Part shown: piece after piece, positions 6,785-13,858 of the stretch
How the letters are laid out: every line of letters starts with the position of its first letter
Position numbering within the stretch: position 1 is the first letter of the stretch
DNA from: Rhodospirillaceae bacterium UBA3470
GTDB lineage: Bacteria > Pseudomonadota > Alphaproteobacteria > Rhodospirillales > Casp-alpha2
Assembly (NCBI GenBank): GCA_002378125.1
Contig: DFRF01000038.1
Coordinates: forward strand, 1 to 27,301
Direction: 5' to 3'
DNA: 27,301 bases
The notes under the pieces: model-generated
The model's input: only the letters and a program-made list of their open reading frames with translations
What the model was told of the DNA's origin: nothing
The model's database searches: none
Made by a program: the position numbers and the translations under genes

Positions 6785-7870
6785 ATGAGCGCATCACGGG
6801 ACATCAGTGCCGGCGCGCGCAACCTGTTGATCAATTGCGCTGAACTATCTGGAGGGGAATCCCTGCTGATCGTCCGCGAGAATCCGGACCTCGGTTGGTA
6901 CGACGGCCAAACCGCCGCCGCCGTGGCAGATGCGGCGCGGACACTCGGGATTACGCCTACGACGCTCGACGTGGGAGCGCCGGAGAATTCCCGTTGTTTT
7001 GGCTTGACCCAAGCGATGGCGGATCACGAATGCACCATCTTCATGTCGCGCATTGGCGATCAGGACCGATTTACCGACCCGGGCTTGGGCAAAAAAACGA
7101 TCATGTGCTATGCGCGGGATGCCAACCAATTGGCGTCGGCCTATGGCCAGATCCACCACAAGGCGATGCTGCAGTTGAAGAAGGCGGTCAACGATATCTT
7201 GTTGGGGGCGAAAAACGTGCAGGTCCTCTGTCCGCTTGGCACCGATATTTCGGGCGACATCACGAACACGGCCAAGGAAACAGCTGCCGATGTTTCCGTT
7301 CGGCGATTCCCCATGGGCGTACCACAGCCGCTGGATGCCTCGCGAATGTCGGGACAGGTGGTTCTCGCCCGCTACCTGACACCAACGGGTTCCAAATCCT
7401 ATGAACCACCCTCAGTTCCTATTCGCCAAACTGTCATGGCGGACGTGTCTAATGGCCGCATCACTGGTTTCACCGGCGATGCGGATGATGTTGACCGCAT
7501 CCGTAACCAATACTGGCGTGTCGCTAGTTTGTTTGACCTGGATCCGGACATCGTGCATTCCTTTCATGCTGGCATTCATCCTGGATCGGCCTACGCCGAT
7601 GCGGTCGATGATGATCCGGACAGATGGTCAAATTCCATCTTCACAAATCCTCGAACTCTACATTTTCATACCTGTGGGAACTATCCGCCTGGCGAAATCT
7701 GCTGGATGGTGATTGATCCCACGCTCAAGGTTGACGGCAAGTCTTTATGGCGGGACGGTCGGCTGTGTGTCGATGATTTCGATCCCACGGCCCGCTGTAT
7801 TGCGGACTGGCCGGAACTACGTCCCTTGTTCAGCAGCCCATCGATGGCTATTGGGTTGCCTGACGGATAG
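6785..7870 (+). CDS. NicX/M29 aminopeptidase-like protein of unknown activity
   Basis: A 361-residue cytoplasmic protein resembling the M29 (aminopeptidase T) and NicX (2,5-dihydroxypyridine dioxygenase) superfamily. What can be seen: an N-terminal alpha/beta half (to about 200), then a second half with the HAGIHPG segment (H261, H265), a histidine-rich LHFHTCG (H293, H295) and a GEICWMVIDPTL segment near 303-314. By eye this last segment aligns with the HxD-containing metal site of the family (HLD in NicX, HID in M29 peptidases), yet here reads CWMVID, so the usual ligands appear replaced. The gene begins 3 bases after the permease gene and is the last of the transporter unit, which implies a role in handling the imported compound, as hydrolase or ring-opening enzyme. 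The family link is moderate and the function unknown. Confidence 0.65.
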   Translation: MSASRDISAGARNLLINCAELSGGESLLIVRENPDLGWYDGQTAAAVADAARTLGITPTTLDVGAPENSRCFGLTQAMADHECTIFMSRIGDQDRFTDPGLGKKTIMCYARDANQLASAYGQIHHKAMLQLKKAVNDILLGAKNVQVLCPLGTDISGDITNTAKETAADVSVRRFPMGVPQPLDASRMSGQVVLARYLTPTGSKSYEPPSVPIRQTVMADVSNGRITGFTGDADDVDRIRNQYWRVASLFDLDPDIVHSFHAGIHPGSAYADAVDDDPDRWSNSIFTNPRTLHFHTCGNYPPGEICWMVIDPTLKVDGKSLWRDGRLCVDDFDPTARCIADWPELRPLFSSPSMAIGLPDG

Positions 7871-7880
7871 TAAGTCCGTC
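7862..7880 (+). terminator. Weak stem-loop across the stop of the M29-like gene
   Basis: GACGGA (7862-7867) and TCCGTC (7875-7880) are perfect inverted arms around a 7-base loop that contains the stop codon. No T-run follows, so this is not a canonical intrinsic terminator. It might slow or end the transcript with Rho; short repeats like this can be accidental. Confidence 0.25.
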
Positions 7881-8394
7881 GTGGGGTCGGACCGGGACCA
7901 ATTTCGAAACTTTTACCAGTTGCTGGATGGCATCCGCCTGACCGTCAAGCGCTGCGGCGCGGCCCCAATCCCTAACCGACTAACGAAAACATCATCGGCT
8001 ATGTTGCGTTGGGGGCATACACGTGGATCGAGGGGGATCGAGTGAACCCTTGGCCGATTGGTCGGCGGTGTATGGTGCCCTTAAACAATAGCTCGGTATT
8101 GTCGTCGAATCTAAAGATTACCGAATCTGTAACGCGTACCACCATCGCTAATCCCTGTTGATCAATGGTCTTACGGGCGCAATGATCAAATATCACCATA
8201 GCGACCATGTGGATTTGTCATGCCTAAAGTTTGGAAGAAAAGCGAGGCGGCGATGGGTCGAGTGCCCAGCGATCGGGGCAACGGTACGCCGGAGGCAATT
8301 CGAACGTCAAATTCACTAGGCAGACGACGATCCGCCCCAACGGAGATGAACCGCTGATGGGTATTTCGATGCGCTTTTTCGGGGAGAACTGTTT
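7871..8394. other. Intergenic gap of about 520 bases before the dehydrogenase operon
   Basis: No gene is supported here. One short frame at 8220-8357 (45 codons, ATG) is open and ends just before the next gene, but it lacks a ribosome site and resembles nothing. A GC-rich hairpin GCCGA-TTGG-TCGGC lies at 8053-8066 without a T-run, and the heptamer TGATCAA occurs twice (8159-8165 and 8183-8189), 24 bases apart, which could be regulatory half-sites. The promoter of the gene at 8395 should be here, but no box pair stood out convincingly. Confidence 0.5.
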
Positions 8395-9429
8395 ATGAGC
8401 CAAGTAAAACTGGGCATCGTAGGTGGCGGTGTCATCGGTCGGCGTCACGCTGGCGCCATCGCCAACGCTGATGCAGCGGTTTTGGTAGCCATCGCCGACC
8501 CAGCGCCTAGCGGTAGGCAATTGGCTGAAAATATGAATGTGCCCTTGTACTCGGATTTACAAGAACTCCTAGCCCGAGAGGCGATCGACGGTGTCATCGT
8601 GTCAACCCCCACGGAACACCACTTCAACCCGACCATAACCGCCTTGGACGGCGGTTGCCACGTGTTGGTTGAAAAACCTATCATGGCGACCTTGGAAGAG
8701 GCCGACCAGGTGGTCGTCAAGGCCGACGCATCCAACTGTCACGTGCTGGTCGGGCATCACCGGCGTTACTACGGCCTCATCCATAGGGCCCGCGAAATTA
8801 TTCAATCCGGCGAGCTTGGCCAATTGGTTGCCGTCAGCGGCCAGTGGACCGTGCGCAAAGCTGATGCCTACTTCCATCCGGATTGGCGCAAGAAGTGGGA
8901 AGCTGGCCCTATTCTTACTAACCTGATCCACGAGATGGATTCGCTCCGTTACATCTGCGGCGAAGTGGAAAGTATCAGTGCCGAAGTCTCTCACGCGGTC
9001 CGTAATTGGGAGAAAGAGGACGCTGTCGCCATGATCATGCGGTTCTCCTCTGGCGCCATCGGCACCTTCATGCTGTCCGATCAGGCGACGTCGCCCTGGG
9101 CCTGGGAGCTAGGGACGGGGGAGACCGAGTTCTTTCCCCGCACGGCCCAGAACTCCATCCGCTTCATGGGCACCAAGGCGGCCTTGGATTTTCCAAACCT
9201 GACACTTTGGCACCACAACGATGATCCCCCGGATTGGAACCATCTCATCAGTCCGGACCCCCTCGAACTGAAACTGGAGGATGCTTTCTCTCTGCAGATC
9301 GCACACTTTGCCGCGGTGATCGCCGGACGTGAATCGCCGATCATCAACGCCGCCGATGGCACGCGGACGCTGCGCACGACGTTGGCCGTCTTCGAGGCGG
9401 CGAGGTCCGGTCAGCGGGTTATGGTGTGA
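8395..9429 (+). CDS. Gfo/Idh/MocA-family NAD(P)-dependent dehydrogenase
   Basis: A 344-residue cytoplasmic oxidoreductase of the Gfo/Idh/MocA family, which oxidise hydroxyl groups on sugars, inositols and related polyols. The Rossmann motif is GIVGGGVIGRRH at 7-18, the acidic end of the second strand is in AIADPA, and the family catalytic lysine sits in LVEKP (E93-K94-P95). The C-terminal half carries the usual substrate domain, with NLIHEMD as the conserved Hxx(x)D-type helix. The start has a GGGGAG ribosome site 8 bases upstream. It is the first gene of a rightward unit with a short-chain dehydrogenase 80 bases on, a TIM-barrel protein and aroQ-aroE. Likely first oxidation step on a cyclitol or sugar-type acid; the substrate is not determined. 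Confidence 0.93.
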   Translation: MSQVKLGIVGGGVIGRRHAGAIANADAAVLVAIADPAPSGRQLAENMNVPLYSDLQELLAREAIDGVIVSTPTEHHFNPTITALDGGCHVLVEKPIMATLEEADQVVVKADASNCHVLVGHHRRYYGLIHRAREIIQSGELGQLVAVSGQWTVRKADAYFHPDWRKKWEAGPILTNLIHEMDSLRYICGEVESISAEVSHAVRNWEKEDAVAMIMRFSSGAIGTFMLSDQATSPWAWELGTGETEFFPRTAQNSIRFMGTKAALDFPNLTLWHHNDDPPDWNHLISPDPLELKLEDAFSLQIAHFAAVIAGRESPIINAADGTRTLRTTLAVFEAARSGQRVMV

Positions 9430-9509
9430 AGGATATGCGCACCAACCGCGCCGAGGTTCGCCTTAGGCCGGCACATTTTGAAAGGGACACCAATGCGTAA
9501 GGGATTGTC

Positions 9510-10241
9510 ATGAGTTTCAACCTGCAAAGCCAAGGCGCTATCATCACTGGCGCGGCGCGCGGCATCGGCCTGGCCGTCGCGCGGCGGTTTGCCAAATTAG
9601 GGGCGAAGGTGTCCGGGTGGGACCTGGATTGCTCCGCCATCGCGGAAGACCCGGCGTTCGTTCACCGGGCCAACGTCGATATCACCGATGAAACCGCGGT
9701 GAACGCCGCCTTTGAGGAAACTGCCGCGGCCCTTGGACAGGTTTCGATCCTGGTCGCCAATGCGGGGATCAACGGGCCGACCAAACCGACTTGGGAATAT
9801 TCCCTAGAGGAATGGCAGCGGACCATCGATGTGGATCTGACGGGGGTGTTTCTATCCGTCAAACCAGCCGTCATGCATATGCGCGCTCATGATTATGGTC
9901 GGATTGTGATCATGGCGTCCGTGGCTGGGAAGGAGGGTAACAAAGGCGCTTGCGCCTACGGTGCCGCGAAAGCCGGGGTGATCGGGTTCGCCAAGAGCCT
10001 GTCGCGGGAATTGCAACCGTCAAAGGTGACCGTCAACTGCATCGCGCCGGCAATCACGGAAACGGCGCTGTTCAAGGAGATGACGCCGGAATATATCGCT
10101 GAGAAGAAAGCGCTCATTCCTATGGAGCGGTTCTGTACCCTGGAAGAGATCGCCGCCATGACTGCCTGGGTTGCGAGCCCTCTTTGTTCCTTCACCACGG
10201 GACAGGTGTTCGATGTCACTGGTGGGCGAGCGACTTTCTGA
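9510..10241 (+). CDS. Short-chain dehydrogenase/reductase
   Basis: A 243-residue classical SDR, probably an NAD(P)-dependent alcohol dehydrogenase or 3-oxoacyl-ACP-reductase-like enzyme. The cofactor motif TGAARGIG is at 13-20, NAG at 84-86, and the catalytic triad is S137 (IMASVAG), Y150 and K154 (YGAAK). The position that often carries the fourth catalytic asparagine is an aspartate in IDVDLTG, a variation seen in many SDRs. The start ATG has AAGGGA about 6 bases upstream. Its stop is one base before the proposed start of the TIM-barrel gene, so both are likely translated together. By context it may oxidise the same polyol or acid as the Gfo/Idh/MocA enzyme at another carbon. Confidence 0.94.
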   Translation: MSFNLQSQGAIITGAARGIGLAVARRFAKLGAKVSGWDLDCSAIAEDPAFVHRANVDITDETAVNAAFEETAAALGQVSILVANAGINGPTKPTWEYSLEEWQRTIDVDLTGVFLSVKPAVMHMRAHDYGRIVIMASVAGKEGNKGACAYGAAKAGVIGFAKSLSRELQPSKVTVNCIAPAITETALFKEMTPEYIAEKKALIPMERFCTLEEIAAMTAWVASPLCSFTTGQVFDVTGGRATF

Positions 10242-10242
10242 A

Positions 10243-11079
10243 ATGCCTCAGGCTGTGCTGCCCATGGAACGGTTGGCCATTCATCAGGTGACTCTGATGC
10301 AATGCGATTTCCGTGCCTCCATCGAATGCTTTGCGCGTCATGGGGTCCGGCAGACGGCGGTTTGGCTGGATAAACTGAATGCTATCGGCACGGAAGATGG
10401 CGCGCGCATTTTAGAAGATAACGCCATGTCCGTGAACGCGTTGTGTCCAGGTGGGCTTGTATCGGGCGCGCACGCTTTAGACATGGATGCGGCCCTCGAG
10501 ATGAACCGGCGCTGGTTGGATCATGCAGCGGGAATTGGCGCGGCATCTCTCGTGGTGATCACCGGAGGGCTGCCGGAAGGCGAGACGAATCTATTTGCCG
10601 TCAGGGAACGCGCATTGGAGGGATTCCACCGATTGATTGAACCCGCGCGCGCGTCCGGCGTCCGGCTCGCGTTTGAGCCCTTGCACCCCATGGTCTGTGG
10701 TGGGCGTTCCGTGATCTCTCGGGTGGCGGATGCGCTTGATTTCCTTGATGCGCTAAACGCCGATGATGTCTTTGGGCTTGCCGTCGATAGTTACGCCGTG
10801 TGGTGGGATTTGGATTTGGCTGCCTCGTTGCGTCGCGCTGGACCCCGGCTTTTGCACTTTCATGTCTCCGACTGGTTGCGTGACACCGAAGATGTCCGCT
10901 TTGACCGGGGCATGCCGGGTGACGGTGTGATCGACAACCGGAGGCTTCGCAAATGGATGGAAGACGCGGGGTTCAGGGGATCGGTCGAGGTCGAAATCTT
11001 CTCTGAGAAGAACTGGTGGAGGCGCGATCCCGACGATGTCGTCCGGACAATCCTCGACCGTCGCGCCGAATTCCTGTAG
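10243..11079 (+). CDS. TIM-barrel sugar isomerase/epimerase-like protein (possible dehydroshikimate dehydratase type)
   Basis: A 278-residue xylose-isomerase-like TIM barrel (AP endonuclease 2 superfamily). Members isomerise or epimerise sugars and inositols, and one branch dehydrates 3-dehydroshikimate to protocatechuate. Metal-site residues are visible at barrel strand ends: E145 in LAFEPLHPM, D182 in AVDSYAVWW, H207 in HFHVSDW and E241 in VEVEIFS. Length fits both isomerases and AsbF-type dehydratases. I choose ATG 10243, one base after the SDR stop; ATG 10213 (inside the SDR gene) and ATG 10264 are alternatives, none with a strong ribosome site. Being next to aroQ and an aroE homologue makes a dehydroshikimate-related role attractive, but this is inference; the DRGMPGDG and NWW segments are also common in uncharacterised isomerases of polyol clusters. 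Confidence 0.88.
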   Translation: MPQAVLPMERLAIHQVTLMQCDFRASIECFARHGVRQTAVWLDKLNAIGTEDGARILEDNAMSVNALCPGGLVSGAHALDMDAALEMNRRWLDHAAGIGAASLVVITGGLPEGETNLFAVRERALEGFHRLIEPARASGVRLAFEPLHPMVCGGRSVISRVADALDFLDALNADDVFGLAVDSYAVWWDLDLAASLRRAGPRLLHFHVSDWLRDTEDVRFDRGMPGDGVIDNRRLRKWMEDAGFRGSVEVEIFSEKNWWRRDPDDVVRTILDRRAEFL

Positions 11080-11203
11080 ATTTTGCCGTCGCAAATTGAA
11101 CCGATCCAAGTTTCTTTATGTCGCCATGTCGGTCATCATTGGTTAGTCGGAAAAGCGTTTGCCCACGAACCTAGTATTGGCTTTAACAATTGGGCTCTGG
11201 GAA

Positions 11204-11233
11204 TTGACAGAGTTCGCGGTGTCAAATCAGTAT
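11204..11233 (+). promoter_or_regulatory. Possible promoter upstream of aroQ
   Basis: A perfect TTGACA (11204-11209) is followed after 18 bases by CAGTAT (11228-11233), a weak -10 match. It lies in the 237-base gap between the TIM-barrel gene and aroQ, about 85 bases before the aroQ start, which would allow aroQ-aroE to be transcribed separately. A good -10-like TATACT is also present at 11253-11258 but has no matching -35 box. Tentative. Confidence 0.3.
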
Positions 11234-11316
11234 CGAAGTGGGTAAGCCGTCGTATACTGGGCTGGATCGGCATCTGCTCTGGGGACCCGACATTTGGATA
11301 TAGAAACGGAATTGAT

Positions 11317-11760
11317 ATGAGCAAACCCATCTACGTTCTGAATGGGCCCAACCTGAACCTCTTGGGCATGCGTGAGCCAGATATTTATGGCCACACCACG
11401 TTGGCCGATTTGAAAGGCATGTGCACGGCGCGCGCCGACGCGCGTGGACTGGAGATCTTTTTTGTCCAATCGAATCGCGAATATGAGATTATCGATTGGA
11501 TTCACGAAGCCATCGACGGCGCCGACGGTATCATCATTAATCCGGCCGCGTTCACGCATACGTCCTTGGCGATCTTGGATGCGTTGAAGAACGTCAATTG
11601 CCCAATCATTGAGGTTCATATCTCGAACCCGCATACACGCGAAGATTTCCGACATTTCTCCTATGTTACTTATGCGGCGACTGGGACGATTGCCGGACTT
11701 GGAGTAAACGGATATCTCACCGCTATCGATGCAATAGCCGATATGCTGGCTGACGCCTAG
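11317..11760 (+). CDS. aroQ: Type II 3-dehydroquinate dehydratase
   Basis: A 147-residue type II dehydroquinase, which interconverts 3-dehydroquinate and 3-dehydroshikimate and normally forms a dodecamer. The family is unmistakable: NGPNLNLLG (9-17), catalytic R19 and Y24 in REPDIYGHTTL, NPAAFTHTS (75-83), catalytic H101 in EVHISN, and R108/R112 in the REDFRHFS segment. The QSNREYE segment differs from the usual QSNHEGE, so the active-site lid differs slightly from typical biosynthetic enzymes. Start at ATG 11317, because homologous sequence begins there; the open frame further upstream is not protein-like. It precedes the aroE homologue by 13 bases. Type II enzymes serve both biosynthesis and quinate catabolism; here the polyol-oxidoreductase neighbours favour catabolism. 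Confidence 0.96.
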   Translation: MSKPIYVLNGPNLNLLGMREPDIYGHTTLADLKGMCTARADARGLEIFFVQSNREYEIIDWIHEAIDGADGIIINPAAFTHTSLAILDALKNVNCPIIEVHISNPHTREDFRHFSYVTYAATGTIAGLGVNGYLTAIDAIADMLADA

Positions 11761-11773
11761 TCCCGCACTTTTC

Positions 11774-12613
11774 ATGGCAACGACGACACCAGCGTCCTGC
11801 GTCATTGGCTTTCCGGCTAGGCATTCCCGGTCCCCAAAACTGCACGGCTATTGGCTCGATAAGTATGGGATTAACGGCGCATATCGGATTGAAGAGGTCC
11901 CACCCGAGGCGGTCGAGGCCTTCATCTCTGACCTGGCTGGCCACGGCTATGTCGGTGCAAACGTGACCATGCCTCACAAGGATGCCGCCTTTCGCTTATC
12001 GCAACCCGATGAGAAGGCCCGCGCTATTGGCGCGGCCAACACACTCTGGCTAGATGACGGAGTGCTGCGTGCCACCAATACGGATGGCGACGGCTATGTG
12101 GCCTCCCTCGACGTGGCCGCACCCGGATGGTGCGACAAGGTCGATGATGCTTTGGTTCTGGGCGCCGGCGGGGCTAGCCGTTCGATCGTCCATGCCCTGT
12201 TGGAGTGCGGGGTTGCGAACGTCCACGTGGTCAACCGGACGGTCGCTAAGACTGAAGCCATGCGTGAGACGTTTGGAAGTGGGGTTAAACCGGCGGCATG
12301 GGATGACGTGCCCAGTCTCCTTGAACGCGCGGGGCTGCTCGTGAACACGACCTCCCTCGGCATGCACGGCCAACCCCCGTTAGAAATTGACCTGGCTCCT
12401 TTGGCAACTGACGCCATCGTCTCGGACATTGTCTACGTGCCGTTGCAAACGCCGCTCCTGGCGGCCGCGATGGCGCGTGGATTGACTACTTCAGATGGAC
12501 TGGAAATGTTGCTTCATCAAGCGGTGCGTGGTTTCGAACTCTGGTTTGGTCTTCGACCGGAAGTCACGCGCGAGCAATACGATATGATGGCTGCGGATTT
12601 GGTGGACGTTTAA
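11774..12613 (+). CDS. aroE: Shikimate dehydrogenase family protein
   Basis: A 279-residue shikimate/quinate dehydrogenase-family enzyme. It shows the substrate-binding HSRSPKLH near 17-24, the catalytic lysine K69 in NVTMPHK, the catalytic aspartate D104 in TNTDG, the nucleotide-binding GAGGASRS (130-137), the NRT segment after the second Rossmann strand (typical of NADP- or dual-cofactor use) and NTTSLGM. Length is normal. Its ATG lies 13 bases after the aroQ stop with no clear ribosome site. As last gene of the rightward unit it could oxidise shikimate or quinate to the dehydro-acids used by aroQ, or be a biosynthetic aroE. A genome-wide search for a second aroE would decide; the context makes the catabolic reading slightly more likely. 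Confidence 0.93.
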   Translation: MATTTPASCVIGFPARHSRSPKLHGYWLDKYGINGAYRIEEVPPEAVEAFISDLAGHGYVGANVTMPHKDAAFRLSQPDEKARAIGAANTLWLDDGVLRATNTDGDGYVASLDVAAPGWCDKVDDALVLGAGGASRSIVHALLECGVANVHVVNRTVAKTEAMRETFGSGVKPAAWDDVPSLLERAGLLVNTTSLGMHGQPPLEIDLAPLATDAIVSDIVYVPLQTPLLAAAMARGLTTSDGLEMLLHQAVRGFELWFGLRPEVTREQYDMMAADLVDV

Positions 12614-12784
12614 GGGATGCCGCTATTGGGCGCTTTCCCATCACACGCATTCAAGAGATTTCTCTTCAGGTCCATTTGAAGACCGATCACTTCTTTGATT
12701 TCGATGCCAAGGTTAAGCCGAAGCTGAACGGTAGGATCGTAAATAACTACACACTGATCGCGCACACCGCATTCTGATAACGGC
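12614..12784. other. Convergent intergenic region with an open coding-like stretch
   Basis: The 171 bases between the ends of the aroE-family and PanE-like genes contain no intrinsic terminator that I can see. In one plus-strand frame (12616-12777) they are open without an ATG and end in TGA followed by TAA, and the predicted peptide has a plausible mixed composition, ending in LIAHTAF. It could be the tail of a lost gene, but the length is too short to exclude chance. Confidence 0.4.
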
Positions 12785-13846
12785 TCAGAGGTGGGCGACG
12801 GCGTCCGGTCCGGCGCATATCTCGCCGCGTTCGATCTGTCGCACTACTTCGGCGATACCCTCATTGGCAGGGACGGGTAGCCCCAGTTCCGCAGCCTTCT
12901 CGACAACCAGGCCGTTGAGGTAATCAATCTCCGTGCGTCGACCCTTCTGCATGTCCTGGCCCATGGAGGGACGGTTGTCGTCGTTCCGGAAGGTTGTATT
13001 GGCCAAAAGTTTTTCTTCGCATTGCGCCATGGCGTCACTGTCGCCCTGCTCCGCCGCCATCAGGAGTTCGGGGTCGATTTTGTAGACAAGCCCGAGGTCG
13101 TAACCTAGGGCCACCCCGATGCGACCCGCTTCGCCGGCTAGGCGCACGGCAAGGCGGCGAGTGCGATCGTCGCGGTCGTTGGCGTTGCCGCCGCGTCCTG
13201 TTGCCGCAGAGACTGGGTTGCGCATGCAGTTCACCATTAGTTTTGACCACCGTTTGCCCCAGAGATTAGTAGTCACCTCGGAACTGTCGATACAGGCCAA
13301 CATCTCAGACAGTTTTTCGGCCCGAGGTGTGATACGGCCGTGCACTTCCCCGACACTGAAGATCATGCGTTCCGTGCCCCCCAGCTTCACATTGCGGTTG
13401 ATGTGGCCAGGTCTGTCCAGTTCCACGGCGATCGTGGATGCGATACAGCCCACCGTCTTTCCCCAACCGACGACGGAGGCCATGCGCTCCTCATTGATTC
13501 CGTTCTGCAAGGAGATGCAAAACCCGTCTGGGGTCAGGTAGTTCTTGATCATGTGGGTCGCCCAGACCGTATCGTAGGATTTTACGGCGACGAAAGCGAA
13601 ATCGAAGAGACGGCCGTGGGCGGTCTTTTGAAGGTCTGTGATATGGATCGCGTTGATGGCTTGGGTGAAGCACTCAGGCTTAGTTGCGCCATCCAGGGTG
13701 AGGCCGTGCGCCCGCATGTGTTCGACGTGTTCGGGCCATGCGTCGATCAGGGTGACGTCATGACCTTCTCGGGTCAGGTATGCACCGACGTGGCCGCCGA
13801 GGGCCCCCGCGCCGACGATTGCGATTTTGTCTGTTTTCTGCGTCAT
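12785..13846 (-). CDS. Ketopantoate reductase (PanE/ApbA) family dehydrogenase
   Basis: A 353-residue NAD(P)-dependent 2-oxoacid/2-hydroxyacid dehydrogenase of the PanE/ApbA family. Visible: GAGALGG (12-18) at the N-terminus, FVAVKSYDT near 86-93, SLQNGIN near 112-118, the catalytic lysine K192 with N196 and N200 in WSKLMVNCMRNP, and the conserved PSMGQDMQKGRRTEID segment holding the catalytic glutamate. At 353 residues it is longer than the about 300 of biosynthetic PanE and has a long linker after the catalytic helix, as in many catabolic paralogues. It lies 12 bases after the TauD-like gene and closes the otnI-otnK-otnC operon, so I infer it oxidises a four-carbon hydroxyacid such as a threonate or erythronate rather than making pantoate. 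The ribosome site is modest (AGAGA). The substrate is unproven. Confidence 0.9.
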   Translation of the reverse strand: MTQKTDKIAIVGAGALGGHVGAYLTREGHDVTLIDAWPEHVEHMRAHGLTLDGATKPECFTQAINAIHITDLQKTAHGRLFDFAFVAVKSYDTVWATHMIKNYLTPDGFCISLQNGINEERMASVVGWGKTVGCIASTIAVELDRPGHINRNVKLGGTERMIFSVGEVHGRITPRAEKLSEMLACIDSSEVTTNLWGKRWSKLMVNCMRNPVSAATGRGGNANDRDDRTRRLAVRLAGEAGRIGVALGYDLGLVYKIDPELLMAAEQGDSDAMAQCEEKLLANTTFRNDDNRPSMGQDMQKGRRTEIDYLNGLVVEKAAELGLPVPANEGIAEVVRQIERGEICAGPDAVAHL

Positions 13847-13858
13847 GAAAATCTCTGT

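Noticed and set aside
8220..8357. A 45-codon ATG frame before the Gfo/Idh/MocA gene
   Set aside because: No ribosome site and no recognisable sequence; it may be chance in a long gap.
9435..9500. A 21-codon frame (ATG to TAA) between the Gfo/Idh/MocA and SDR genes
   Set aside because: AAGGAT is too close to the ATG to act as a ribosome site, and a slight likeness to the start of HpcH/HpaI aldolases is too short to trust.
10171..10242. An upstream extension of the TIM-barrel gene into the SDR gene
   Set aside because: The extra residues overlap the conserved SDR C-terminus and do not resemble the start of a TIM barrel; a start at 10243 fits better.
11083..11316. A long N-terminal extension of aroQ
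   Set aside because: Dehydroquinase homology begins at 11317, and type II enzymes are about 145-150 residues long.
12785..13846. Naming the PanE-like gene panE, for pantothenate synthesis
   Set aside because: It is longer than usual PanE and is operonic with the tetronate genes, so the biosynthetic name would be misleading.
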